Assembly (NCBI RefSeq): GCF_000389635.1
Contig: NC_021182.1
Span: forward strand, 3,699,925-3,763,924
DNA from: Clostridium pasteurianum BC1
Lineage (GTDB): Bacteria; Bacillota; Clostridia; Clostridiales; Clostridiaceae
DNA: 64,000 nt
Direction of reading: 5' to 3'
Notes under the pieces: model-generated
Told to the model about the DNA's origin: nothing
Databases searched by the model: none
The model's input: the letters and a program-made list of their open reading frames with translations, nothing else
Program-made: the position numbers and the translations under genes
Shown: positions 54,650 to 63,151 of the stretch, in pieces
Layout of the letters: each line of letters begins with the position of its first letter
How positions within the stretch are numbered: the stretch's first letter is position 1

Positions 54650-54785
54650 TGATTATATTGTGAGGACTTCACCGAACTTGCTATGATTGTTAACATTCCC
54701 CAGGGGTTTTTGCGAACGTAGTGAGCTTGCTATTGTTTTGCACCTTAACCCCAGAAGTCGTTGCACTTAAGCTACTCCTTTAGCT
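54650..54785. other. Gene-free structured stretch, possible insertion-element relic
   Basis: This segment contains CCGAACTTGCTA at about 54670 and a related GCGAACGTAGTGAGCTTGCTA at about 54711, plus a CCCC/GGGG hairpin near 54699. The first part resembles the end of the structured repeats at 4815 and 46484 (CCCGAACTTACTA). GCGAACGNAGTGAGC-type sequences often accompany insertion-element ends, so I read it as a relic. No coding capacity. Confidence 0.35.
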
Positions 54786-54796
54786 TTATTGCAAGA

Positions 54797-55009
54797 TTAC
54801 TTCCATAAATCTTTAGTTAATTCTTCAATTTCCTTTTTCCTTTTGTTAGTTTCTTCTATGTCAATAGAAATCTCCCCATCTACTATATTGAGCACATCTC
54901 CCTCTTTAGATTCCTCAGGAATTTTGCTTTTCTCAATATTAATCATTGTCCTATCTTGTTTTTCACATACTGCAAAGTTGCCTTCAAATCTATCAATTAT
55001 AACTTTCAT
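54797..55009 (-). CDS. DUF3006 protein
   Basis: A 70-residue acidic protein (MKVIIDRFEGNFAVCEKQD, then SKIPEESKEGDVLNIVDGE) matching DUF3006, small OB-like proteins of unknown role often encoded next to ComEC-like metallo-beta-lactamase hydrolases. The ATG at 55009 follows AGGAG at nine bases. The expected hydrolase partner is absent; only a short broken frame remains upstream. Confidence 0.8.
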   Translation of the reverse strand: MKVIIDRFEGNFAVCEKQDRTMINIEKSKIPEESKEGDVLNIVDGEISIDIEETNKRKKEIEELTKDLWK

Positions 55010-55021
55010 TTTATTCAACTC

Positions 55022-55232
55022 CTAACGTGGTGTAAATGAAGTTTGAGTACTGTATATTTTCCCATTCCGATTAACTTTAACGTCTATATTAACAGTTCCA
55101 CCTGCTGGACCATTCACATTTACATAAATTGTAGAATTCTTAGTATGATTAGTATTGTTACTGCAGCATCAATAATTGAATTTCTTCAAACTCTTTTGGT
55201 TTGATAAACACATTTCTGATAGGTTCCATATT
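55022..55232 (-). pseudogene. Short broken reading frames upstream of the DUF3006 gene
   Basis: On the minus strand one frame reads MEPIRNVFIKPKEFEEIQLL and stops; another frame reads NSTIYVNVNGPAGGTVNIDV to a stop in the DUF3006 ribosome-site region. The second looks like a beta-rich C terminus of an exported protein, perhaps the former partner of DUF3006. Neither is a complete gene. The family is not recognised. The gap from 55233 to 55481 shows nothing else. Confidence 0.35.
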
Positions 55233-55481
55233 TTCATCTCCAATGACTTAAGTAGCAAATCTTATTACCTATATTGTATCCAAATTTTATAGAAACTTCA
55301 TCATTTATTTAAATGAACTTTTAGCATAACTGTCAAAAGACTTTCATATTATCTAGTAAAGAAACAAAATGAAACACATTGAAAGTATTTAATAAGCTGT
55401 ATAATTATCAAATTACTTTCAGGATTATATGTTTACAGGCTTAGATATGCTAATGAAACTAAGGTTATAGGGGGAAAAATT

Positions 55482-56243
55482 ATGTTTACTTTAGAAAGAA
55501 GGGAAAAAATTTATGACTATATTCTGCAGAATAAAAATGTAACCGTTTTAGAACTGTCAAAAAAGTTAGATGTATCTGAAGTAACCATAAGAAAAGATCT
55601 ATCCTTTTTAGAAAGTCAGCAGCTTATAGATAGAACTTTTGGTGGAGCAATAATCAAAAGTAAGATAATTAAAGAAAAAAGCTATTTTGAAAAAGAAAAA
55701 TCCATGATTAATGAAAAATACTTAATAGGAAAAAAAGCCAGCGAATTTGTAAAATCAAATTCCACAATTATTTTGGATGCTGGAACAACCATAATGGAAA
55801 TGGCAAAGTGTATAAAACATATTGAAAGCTTAAGGGTTATAACCAATAATTTAAAAATTGCTCTTTTTCTAAGTGATTTTACCAATATAGAAGTTACACT
55901 CCTTGGTGGGAAAGTTTCCATGAAATCAAAACAATGTACAGGAGTTGAAACCTGTAAAATAGTTGAGAAATACAATGTAGATGCTTCCTTTTTAGGCTGT
56001 GATGCTTTTGATATAAACAATGGTTTTATGACAACTAGTATTGAAAAAATGTATTTAAAACGCAGCTTTATCAAGATAAGTGAAAAAACCTTTTTATTAA
56101 CCAGCAGTGATAAATACGAAAAGAAAAGTATGGTGAAAGTACAGGATTTTAGTAAGTTAACTGGAATTATTGTTGACAAACAATCCACAAAATTAATAGA
56201 AGATTTCAATAAATTCAACATTGATAACTGTGTATTTGTTTAG
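55482..56243 (+). CDS. DeoR-family transcriptional regulator
   Basis: A 253-residue repressor: N-terminal DeoR HTH (about 1-57; VTVLELSKKLDVSEVTIRKDL) and a sugar-phosphate sensing DeoRC domain (about 75-235; ILDAGTTIMEMAK). It opens the four-carbon acid sugar operon, 53 bases before the dehydrogenase gene, and probably responds to a phosphorylated intermediate of that pathway. AGGGGG precedes the ATG. Confidence 0.92.
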   Translation: MFTLERREKIYDYILQNKNVTVLELSKKLDVSEVTIRKDLSFLESQQLIDRTFGGAIIKSKIIKEKSYFEKEKSMINEKYLIGKKASEFVKSNSTIILDAGTTIMEMAKCIKHIESLRVITNNLKIALFLSDFTNIEVTLLGGKVSMKSKQCTGVETCKIVEKYNVDASFLGCDAFDINNGFMTTSIEKMYLKRSFIKISEKTFLLTSSDKYEKKSMVKVQDFSKLTGIIVDKQSTKLIEDFNKFNIDNCVFV

Positions 56244-56296
56244 TTCTAATAAATTGATTATAAATAAATATATAAATTGAAAGGAAGAGATTGAAA

Positions 56297-57313
56297 ATGA
56301 GTAGACCAATTATTGCAATTACCTTAGGAGACCCTGCAGGAGTAGGACCTGAAATTGTAGTTAAAGCCCTTAAAAATAAGAGTGTTTATTATGTATGTAA
56401 TCCTATTGTAGTAGGAGATAAGGAGGTTTTAAAAAAAGCTCTAGATATAACAAATATTTCACTGAAATTAAATGCTGTCTCAAGCCCAGATGAAGGTAAA
56501 TATACCCTGGGAACTATAGATTTTATTGATCTTAATAATATTGACATTTCAGCTTTAGAGTTTGGAAAAGTTCAGGCACAATGCGGTCAGGCAGCCTTTG
56601 ATTATCTTTCCTATGCTATTAAATTAGCCATGGATAAAAAAGTGACAGCTATTGCAACTACTCCTTTAAATAAGGAATCCTTTAAAAGTGCAGGTGTACC
56701 CTATATAGGTCATACAGAAGTGCTGGAGAGTCTTACTAATACTCGAAACCCTTTAACCATGTTTGAAGTAAAGGGATTGAAAGTGTTTTTCTACAGCAGA
56801 CATGTATCTTTAAGAAATGCCTGTGATCTAATTACAAAGGAAGGTATTGAAGAATTCGTAATTCGCTGTGAAAAGGCACTTAAGGTTCTTGGAATTGAAA
56901 AACCTCATATAGCTATTGCAGGACTCAATCCTCATTCTGGAGAACATGGGCTTTTTGGAGATGAAGAAGTTAAATATATATCTCCTGCAGTTGAAAATTT
57001 ACGTGAAAAGGGAGTGGATATAAGTGGTCCAATTGGTGCCGACTCAGTATTTTATCAGGCTTTACTTGGAAGATATGATGCAGTTCTCTCCCTCTATCAT
57101 GACCAGGGGCATATTGCAACAAAGATGGTGGACTTTGAAAGAACAATTTCCTTAACTAATAATATGCCATTTTTACGAACTTCTGTAGACCACGGCACAG
57201 CCTTTGATATAGCCGGCACAGGAAAAGTAAGTGAGGTAAGCATGATAGAAGCCATTATATTAGCTGCTAAATATGGGCCAGGATTTTTAACTGAAAATAA
57301 TAAAGATAATTAG
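56297..57313 (+). CDS. pdxA2: PdxA2-type 4-phospho-D-threonate/erythronate dehydrogenase
   Basis: A 338-residue NAD-dependent PdxA-family enzyme ([51 protein letters not shown]). The PdxA2 branch, found with DUF1537 kinases, oxidises and decarboxylates 4-phospho-D-threonate or erythronate to dihydroxyacetone phosphate. No other pyridoxine synthesis genes are near, so the catabolic role is preferred over pyridoxal synthesis. The ATG at 56297 is chosen; an in-frame TTG two codons earlier exists. Confidence 0.88.
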   Translation: MSRPIIAITLGDPAGVGPEIVVKALKNKSVYYVCNPIVVGDKEVLKKALDITNISLKLNAVSSPDEGKYTLGTIDFIDLNNIDISALEFGKVQAQCGQAAFDYLSYAIKLAMDKKVTAIATTPLNKESFKSAGVPYIGHTEVLESLTNTRNPLTMFEVKGLKVFFYSRHVSLRNACDLITKEGIEEFVIRCEKALKVLGIEKPHIAIAGLNPHSGEHGLFGDEEVKYISPAVENLREKGVDISGPIGADSVFYQALLGRYDAVLSLYHDQGHIATKMVDFERTISLTNNMPFLRTSVDHGTAFDIAGTGKVSEVSMIEAIILAAKYGPGFLTENNKDN

Positions 57314-57339
57314 TTGTATATAAGTATAACTTAAAATAA

Positions 57340-57442
57340 AAAGCCTCAATTTGTCAATATAGAAAAAACCTGCAAATTCAATCTATTAAACAAAAAGAGG
57401 CCTATCCAAATGGACACTAATAGTTTAACATACATGAATTAA
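57340..57442 (+). mobile_element. IS200-family left-end remnant
   Basis: A hairpin-forming stretch (GCCTC...GAGGC, about 57345-57402) is followed by GGCCTATCCAA and a start codon at 57410. That frame encodes MDTNSLTYMN before a stop at 57442. The first residues match the N terminus usual for IS200 TnpA (MDTNSL, then a HTKWNCKYH block that is missing here). So the left end and first codons of an IS200-like element remain inside this operon, between the dehydrogenase and kinase genes. Confidence 0.6.
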
Positions 57443-57521
57443 AATTGTTTTATTTTAGATTAAATGTAACTGTTTGTTAAAAAAATATTTTAGATATAAT
57501 ACAAGGATGGGAGAGGATTAT

Positions 57522-58838
57522 ATGTTAAAAACAGTAATTATTGCAGATGACTTAACTGGTGCAAATGATACAGGAGCACTTCTTGCCAAAAATGGTTTGA
57601 AGGTAGGAACTCTGCTTCAAGAATCAGATTTATACAAATTTAAAAGTTTTGATGTTTTAAGCATAACTACTAACAGCCGAGGCTTAGCCCCTGAGGATGC
57701 CTATAAAAAGGTTAAGGATGCAGTAAATCTATTTAATGATAAGGAGAATTTATTCTTTAGTAAAAGAATCGATTCTACTTTAAGAGGAAATGTAGGATAT
57801 GAAATTGACAGTATTATTGAAAGTCTTGGCTCTGACATCACAGCTATTGTAGTTGCTTCTTTCCCTGATTCAGGAAGAGTCAGTATAGGAGATTTTTTAC
57901 TGGTTAATGGAGTTCCCCTTGAAAAAACAGAAGTGGCTAAAGATCCAACTTCTCCTGTCAGCACTTCCAAAGTTACTGAAATAGTAAAAAAACAGAGTAA
58001 ATATAAGGTTGGCTTTATATCTCTGGATAAAGTACTTAAAGGAGCAGATGTGATAAAACAGGAAATAATAAAAAATGCACAGCAAAAGAATAGGATTATT
58101 GTAATTGACGCTTGTACAAATAATGATATCAATGAAATTGCAAAGGCCTCTGTTGAAAGTAAGCTCAAATTTGTATCTGTGGATCCAGGTCCCTTTACTG
58201 CAGCTGCAGCAAATGTATTCTATAAAAAAGATGAAAAATTAAAGATTAGAGAAAAGGTACTGTGTGGTATTGGAAGTGCAAGTAATCTTACAAGAGAGCA
58301 GATAAATTATCTTAAAGTGAAATATAATCCTTTAATTGTGAAAACGAATACATTAGATTTCCTTCATGAGGCGAAGAAAGATAGAGAAATCAATAGAATT
58401 GTAAATGAAATTATTCATAAAGAAGATAATTACAGTATTCTAGTGGTTACTACTACCACTGAAGAAAAAGATGTATTGAATTTCTCAGAAATAGAAAAAA
58501 ATTATAATCTGAATAAAAAACAATGTTCTAATTTAATAACCAGCGCCATTGCCGAAATACTCTGCCTTGTAATTAAAAAATTGGGAAATAAAATTGGCAG
58601 TGTTTATACTTCCGGTGGAGATGTGACAGAAGATTTTTGCAACAAGATAAAAGCTGATGGCATAGATGTAAAAGATGAAGTCATTCCACTAGCTATTTAC
58701 GGCAGAGTAATCGGTGGAGTTTTTAACAATAAGCCAATTATAACAAAAGGAGGACTAGTAGGTACAAAGGATACCTTAAGCGTTTGTATCAATTATCTAA
58801 AGACCAAGACCTCCACTGAATACAGTAACCAGGGCTAA
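57522..58838 (+). CDS. Four-carbon acid sugar kinase (DUF1537; D-threonate/erythronate type)
   Basis: A 438-residue kinase with the N-terminal signature IADDLTGANDTGALLAKNG and a C-terminal nucleotide-binding domain (TSGGDVTEDFC; IITKGGLVGTKDTL). It phosphorylates D-threonate, D-erythronate or a related four-carbon acid, making the substrate of the PdxA2 enzyme. The start at 57522 follows GGGAGAGG; an in-frame extension upstream to 57474 lacks a site. Companion of pdxA2 and the GntP transporter. Confidence 0.88.
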   Translation: MLKTVIIADDLTGANDTGALLAKNGLKVGTLLQESDLYKFKSFDVLSITTNSRGLAPEDAYKKVKDAVNLFNDKENLFFSKRIDSTLRGNVGYEIDSIIESLGSDITAIVVASFPDSGRVSIGDFLLVNGVPLEKTEVAKDPTSPVSTSKVTEIVKKQSKYKVGFISLDKVLKGADVIKQEIIKNAQQKNRIIVIDACTNNDINEIAKASVESKLKFVSVDPGPFTAAAANVFYKKDEKLKIREKVLCGIGSASNLTREQINYLKVKYNPLIVKTNTLDFLHEAKKDREINRIVNEIIHKEDNYSILVVTTTTEEKDVLNFSEIEKNYNLNKKQCSNLITSAIAEILCLVIKKLGNKIGSVYTSGGDVTEDFCNKIKADGIDVKDEVIPLAIYGRVIGGVFNNKPIITKGGLVGTKDTLSVCINYLKTKTSTEYSNQG

Positions 58839-58872
58839 ATATATATAAATTTAAAATAAAGGGGTAATTAAA

Positions 58873-60264
58873 ATGAGTTCAGGAATCCAAATGATACTGG
58901 GATTAATTATTGGTATGTCTCTACTTATATTTCTAATTACAAAAACCAAAGTACATGTATTTTTAGGAGTAATTATTTCTGCCACTGCAATGGGGCTCAT
59001 AGGAGGAATGGATCATCAAAAGCTTATTGAATCAATTTCAAAGGGTTTCGGAAATGCTTTAAGCAGTATAGGTATTATTATCGGATTTGGAGTTATGCTT
59101 GGAAAACTTTTAGAAGTATCTGGTGCTACAAAAGTAATGGCAAACAGCTTTATCAAGCTCTTCGGCAATAAAAAAGAAGAGGAAGCTCTGGCAGCTTCCG
59201 GCTTCGTTACCTCCCTGTCAATATTCTGCACCTCTGGCTTCATTATTTTATCACCCCTAGTTAAAGGTCTATCTAAAAAGACAGGAAAATCTGTAGTCTC
59301 CCTTGGAATAGCTTTGGCGGGAGGACTTTTAATGAGCCATGCTTTGGTTCCCCCTGCTTCTGGTCCTATAGGGGCAGCTGGAATTCTCAATGCAAATATA
59401 GGTAGATTCATGCTCTTTGGAACTATTATTGCCATTCCAATTATGTGCGTTATAATTCCCTATGCAAAATATTTGGGAAATAAAATATATCAATTACCTA
59501 ATGAAACTGAAGACGGCTGGATTAGGCCTGAAGTAAAAGATAATCTAAGTGAAGATAATGTCTTTGAAGAAAATGCTACTCTAAAAGAAAATGATAAAGA
59601 ATTGCCTTCACCTTTTTTATCCTTTGCTCCAGTTTTAATTCCCATATTATTAATACTATTAAGCACTATTTTCAAATCTTTGAATTTTAAAGGTAATGTT
59701 ATAGCTTCCTTTTTCTCCTTTATAGGTACTCCAATAATTGCACTGGCACTAGGATTACTAATTGCCATTTTGGGCCTAACTAAAGCTTTTTCAAAGGGTG
59801 AAACATTAGATGCCATGGAAGAAGGTCTAAAAGCCAGCGGAAAATTGATTCTATTAGTTGGAGGTGGCGGAGCTCTTGGAATGATTATACAAAACAGCGG
59901 ACTTGGAAACTATATTGCATTAGGCATTTCCAGAACCAGTATTCCTCCAATTCTTCTGCCTTTTATTATTTCCTGTTTGATAAGACTAGTACAGGGTTCA
60001 GGAACTGTTTCCATAATGACTGCTGCTTCTGTAACAGCTCCAATGGTTTCAGGACTTCATATTGACCCTACCTTTGCAGCATTAGCTGCTTGTATCGGTT
60101 CAATGCTATTCTCATATTTTAATGATTCCTATTTTTGGGTTATCAATGAATCTATAGGTATAAAAGATGTTAAAGAGCAAATGAAAGTATGGTCTGTTAC
60201 TTCAACGCTTGCCTGCTTTACGGGACTTATTGCCTTGTTAATTCTCAATTTCTTCTTTGGATAG
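58873..60264 (+). CDS. GntP-family acid sugar:proton symporter
   Basis: A 463-residue transporter with about 12 helices, typical GntP features (HVFLGVIISATAMGLIGG; SHALVPPASGPIGAAGILNA; RLVQGSGTVSIMTAASVTAP). It imports gluconate-like acids; context suggests D-threonate or D-erythronate. AAAGGGG precedes the ATG. Last gene of the operon, followed by a clear terminator. Confidence 0.92.
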   Translation: MSSGIQMILGLIIGMSLLIFLITKTKVHVFLGVIISATAMGLIGGMDHQKLIESISKGFGNALSSIGIIIGFGVMLGKLLEVSGATKVMANSFIKLFGNKKEEEALAASGFVTSLSIFCTSGFIILSPLVKGLSKKTGKSVVSLGIALAGGLLMSHALVPPASGPIGAAGILNANIGRFMLFGTIIAIPIMCVIIPYAKYLGNKIYQLPNETEDGWIRPEVKDNLSEDNVFEENATLKENDKELPSPFLSFAPVLIPILLILLSTIFKSLNFKGNVIASFFSFIGTPIIALALGLLIAILGLTKAFSKGETLDAMEEGLKASGKLILLVGGGGALGMIIQNSGLGNYIALGISRTSIPPILLPFIISCLIRLVQGSGTVSIMTAASVTAPMVSGLHIDPTFAALAACIGSMLFSYFNDSYFWVINESIGIKDVKEQMKVWSVTSTLACFTGLIALLILNFFFG

Positions 60265-60267
60265 AAG

Positions 60268-60306
60268 AATAAAGTGCATCTGTAATTTGATGCACTTTAT
60301 TTTTAA
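60268..60306 (+). terminator. Intrinsic terminator of the acid sugar operon
   Basis: AATAAAGTGCATC pairs perfectly with GATGCACTTTATT and is followed by a T-rich run. It begins four bases after the GntP stop. Confidence 0.92.
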
Positions 60307-60343
60307 TTTATTTAATCTCTTTAACAAACTCCATACCATTTAT

Positions 60344-60473
60344 TCACATAAACGAAGTATATTCTAAGGAAAATCTTATAAATCCCGCTCTATCACCATA
60401 TACTGTAGCATCTTTTAAAGCTTTATAATAATGCTGTTTATCCCGGGGTCTATAATAACTCTTGGCATATCTT
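60344..60473 (-). pseudogene. Fic-family C-terminal remnant
   Basis: A minus-strand frame reads RYAKSYYRPRDKQHYYKALK, DATVYGD, then FIRFSLEY to a stop at 60344. The pattern YYKAL...A...GD...FI.F.L matches the C-terminal end of Fic-domain AMP-transferases. The catalytic HxFxxGNGR part is missing, so it is a relic. It lies between the GntP terminator and the ABC-F gene. Confidence 0.5.
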
Positions 60474-60529
60474 TATTACTTAACAATACATTTTGAATTA
60501 CTCTTGAAGTTCTTCCATTATTTTAGATT

Positions 60530-62200
60530 CTATCTTGAATTCAAGTTTTCCTTTAACTTCATCTTTAAATCCTTTATCTGCTTTATTATTTTATAGTATT
60601 CTATATCTAGATTCTTAACATCATCCCTTTTAGAAGGAGCAGACAGTTTACCTATAATCTCTGAAAGACGATTTTCAAGAACAAATAGTTGTTCCTTAAT
60701 CTCTTCTTCTCTATCAGTTAAACAATTACTCTTTTTCTGAAGATATTCTTCATAAGTTCCTTTTGAGGTTAAAATCTTATTATCCTCAATATATATAATA
60801 TTATTTCCTAGGGAACTTATAAATCTTCTGTCATGAGAAACAAATAAAATAGTTCCACAGTAATCCTTTAATACCTCTTCTACTACCTCAAGGGAATCTA
60901 CATCCAGATAATTAGTAGGTTCATCTAGTATAAGTAGATTTATGTCACTTAATATAAGCTTTGCAAAACAAACTTTAACTCGTTCTCCTCCGCTTAAAAG
61001 TTCAACTTTCTTATGAACATCTCTATCTTTAAATAAAAGCCTGCCTAATACAATACGAATATAAGTTTCATCATATACACTGTCCATCATAACATTTTCC
61101 AATATGCTGAGATTACCCTTTACTATGTCTAATTGCTGACTATAGTATCCTATTTTCAATCCATGAACTTTTTTAATTGAAGTATCACCCTGTATAATCA
61201 TCTTTATAAGAGTACTCTTACCACAGCCATTAGGGCCTATAAGAGCATTTTTTGAATTATTGTATATGGTAAACTCCGCATTTTTAAATATAATTTTATT
61301 TCTAAAGGATTTATTAATATTATGCCCAAAGATAACTACATTGCTATAAAGCTTATTTTTATCAGGTATATCTAATTTTATCTTTTTTATATCACTGGGC
61401 TTTTCTTTTATCTCCATATGGGCTAATCTTACTTCCATATTTTTTATAGATCTATTAAGATTAGCTTTTGCCTTTTGTCCACCCATTTTACGATGAAGCC
61501 TTCCCTCAGAATTACCCATTCTTGAAGGTGTTTTTTTTATAGAAACTTCACTCTTTTTTATACTTTCAATAGATTCTTTAATTCTTTTCTTCTCCTTGTC
61601 ATATTTCTCATATTCAAAAGCTGCCCTTTTAAGCTCCTGATTTTTTTCAAATTTATATTCACTGTAGTTACCTTTATATTCTTTGATTTTACCCTTGTCT
61701 AAGTCAAATATCTTATTGCATAATTTATCTAGGAATTCTCTATCATGGGATACAATTATAAAGGCACCCTGATATTCTTTAAACTTTTTTTCAAGGAACT
61801 CTATTCCCGCAATGTCTAAATTGCTGGTGGGCTCATCTGCAATTATCATATCACTATTCTCACAAAAACACTTAGCAAGCTTAAACCTTGTCTTTTCTCC
61901 ACCACTTAAATAATTATTCCATGTTGTATTAGCTCCAAAAACTTTAGCTGTCTCACTATTTATAGAGCCGTAATCTTCTTTATCTAGCTGATCTATTATA
62001 CTAAAATTACCGTATCTTTTAACCCTGCCCTCATATTGATTGTCTTTACCCAAAAGTATATTTATCAGAGTAGTTTTACCCTCACCATTGATACCTACTA
62101 AACCAACCCGGTTCTCTGAATAAATTTTTAAATTCTTTATATCCAGTACAAGTCTCTCTCCATAATATTTTTTAATATTTTCACATTCTATTAACAACAA
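60530..62200 (-). CDS. ABC-F ribosome-protection ATPase (antibiotic resistance type)
   Basis: A 556-residue soluble protein with two ABC domains: GINGEGKTT, LSGGEKTR, IIADEPTSNLD in the first; GPNGCGKST, LSGGERVK, LILDEPTNYLD in the second. A charged linker of about 80 residues lies between them, and a C-terminal coiled extension follows. No membrane part. The overall plan fits ABC-F proteins giving resistance to lincosamides, pleuromutilins and streptogramin A (for example clostridial CplR). TTG start at 62200 with AAGGAGGGG seven bases upstream. The leader suggests antibiotic-induced attenuation. Confidence 0.88.
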   Translation of the reverse strand: MLLIECENIKKYYGERLVLDIKNLKIYSENRVGLVGINGEGKTTLINILLGKDNQYEGRVKRYGNFSIIDQLDKEDYGSINSETAKVFGANTTWNNYLSGGEKTRFKLAKCFCENSDMIIADEPTSNLDIAGIEFLEKKFKEYQGAFIIVSHDREFLDKLCNKIFDLDKGKIKEYKGNYSEYKFEKNQELKRAAFEYEKYDKEKKRIKESIESIKKSEVSIKKTPSRMGNSEGRLHRKMGGQKAKANLNRSIKNMEVRLAHMEIKEKPSDIKKIKLDIPDKNKLYSNVVIFGHNINKSFRNKIIFKNAEFTIYNNSKNALIGPNGCGKSTLIKMIIQGDTSIKKVHGLKIGYYSQQLDIVKGNLSILENVMMDSVYDETYIRIVLGRLLFKDRDVHKKVELLSGGERVKVCFAKLILSDINLLILDEPTNYLDVDSLEVVEEVLKDYCGTILFVSHDRRFISSLGNNIIYIEDNKILTSKGTYEEYLQKKSNCLTDREEEIKEQLFVLENRLSEIIGKLSAPSKRDDVKNLDIEYYKIIKQIKDLKMKLKENLNSR

Positions 62201-62227
62201 AAAAACCCCTCCTTAAACCCAGAGAGG
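62199..62227 (-). terminator. Attenuator hairpin overlapping the ribosome site of the ABC-F gene
   Basis: On the minus strand CCTCTCT pairs with AGGAGGGG (with G-U pairs) and is followed by TTTTTTT, then the TTG start. The 3' arm is the ribosome binding site itself. The same hairpin could therefore end transcription or hide the ribosome site. Confidence 0.7.
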
Positions 62228-62278
62228 ATATAACTTTGCCAATATAAAAATTACATAAAAGTACAATACAGAGTGCAG

Positions 62279-62308
62279 TTATATAATATAATGCACAAAT
62301 AAACCCAT
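62279..62308 (-). CDS. Possible leader peptide of the ABC-F gene
   Basis: A nine-codon frame, MGLFVHYII, lies in the leader about 80 bases before the ABC-F start. Short hydrophobic leader peptides that stall ribosomes control several ABC-F genes. No good ribosome site precedes this one, so it is a weak candidate; another small frame (MILSDD) occurs further upstream. Confidence 0.25.
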   Translation of the reverse strand: MGLFVHYII

Positions 62309-62391
62309 GATAAACAGAGTTCTTAGTATCAGTATTTTTGATACTTAGAAATCGTTATCCAGGGACGTAGCCACTCTTTACTATCACTTTG

Positions 62392-62424
62392 AAAAAAGCA
62401 GAGAACCAAAATCTTAGATTCTGT
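62392..62424 (-). terminator. Second terminator-like hairpin in the ABC-F leader
   Basis: CACAGAATC pairs with GGTTCTCTG and is followed by CTTTTTT on the minus strand, about 190 bases upstream of the coding start. A further hairpin (CTAAGTATC with GATACTAAG, about 62322-62349) lies between. These make a leader of 250 bases or more with several switches. Confidence 0.55.
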
Positions 62425-62738
62425 GTAAATCGCTTTCACAGAGTGCGATGGGAGTATTAGAGAGGTTAGTCATCGGACAAAATCATAGATAAAATATACT
62501 CTTAATGGTAATAAAGATATTATAAAAGCAATGATATACTATCCACTCATAGGTTTTTAATAAAATTAAGCGCAAAAACTCTAATTTTAAGTTTTTTAAA
62601 TTATTTTATTAAATAGTCCTTTAAGTGAATTACATTCTCATGGCTGCAAATACCCTTACCCTTTCATATATTTATTAAATAGATTTGTACTTTATATCTT
62701 TATTGTAACATGTGATTGTGATGGAAATCAATACCTAA

Positions 62739-62769
62739 AAAAACAGAAGCAATTCATACTTCTGTTTCA
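62739..62769 (-). terminator. Intrinsic terminator after the Uma2 relic
   Basis: AAACAGAAG with CTTCTGTTT, followed on the minus strand by a run of Ts. It lies just past the stop of the Uma2-like relic and may separate it from the ABC-F leader. Confidence 0.75.
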
Positions 62770-62794
62770 TTCACGTTTTTTCTAATTGCCAGTT

Positions 62795-62945
62795 TTAGTA
62801 CATTTCTTTATCAAAAGGTGCAACGTACACCTTACTACTTTTCCCTCTAAGATAATTCCCAATCTGTAGAAAAAGTTCTCCTATAATTTCCTGATGTATT
62901 CTCGGTGGTGCAGGACTCAAATAACGCAGCTTTTCCTGCACACAT
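62795..62945 (-). pseudogene. Uma2-family endonuclease remnant
   Basis: A minus-strand frame reads LRYLSPAPPRIHQEIIGELF, LQIGNYLRGK, then VYVAPFDKEMY to a stop at 62795. The SPAPxRIHQ...VYVAPFD pattern is characteristic of Uma2/DUF820 nuclease-fold proteins, usually about 190 residues. Only about 50 residues remain and there is no start. The sequence between it and the MFS gene (about 62950-63150) holds only short broken frames. Confidence 0.7.
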
Positions 62946-63151
62946 AGGTCTTACCCTTACCCTTCTATTTTAAAATTTCTATTTTCTTCTGTATTTCTTA
63001 GTACTTTATAAGAAACGGAGCCTTTTTCTGAATTTTCTTGTTCCATATAATTACTAACCACAGGTATTGTTTACGGAACCGACATTGATTCCGAAGGGGC
63101 ATGGCTGACAGTTATTGTAATAAATGTAGGTACGTGTATATAGCAGTACAA

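Noticed and set aside
56297-57313. Biosynthetic pdxA (pyridoxal phosphate pathway)
   Set aside because: The gene sits with a DUF1537 kinase, a GntP transporter and a DeoR regulator, the signature of four-carbon acid sugar catabolism.
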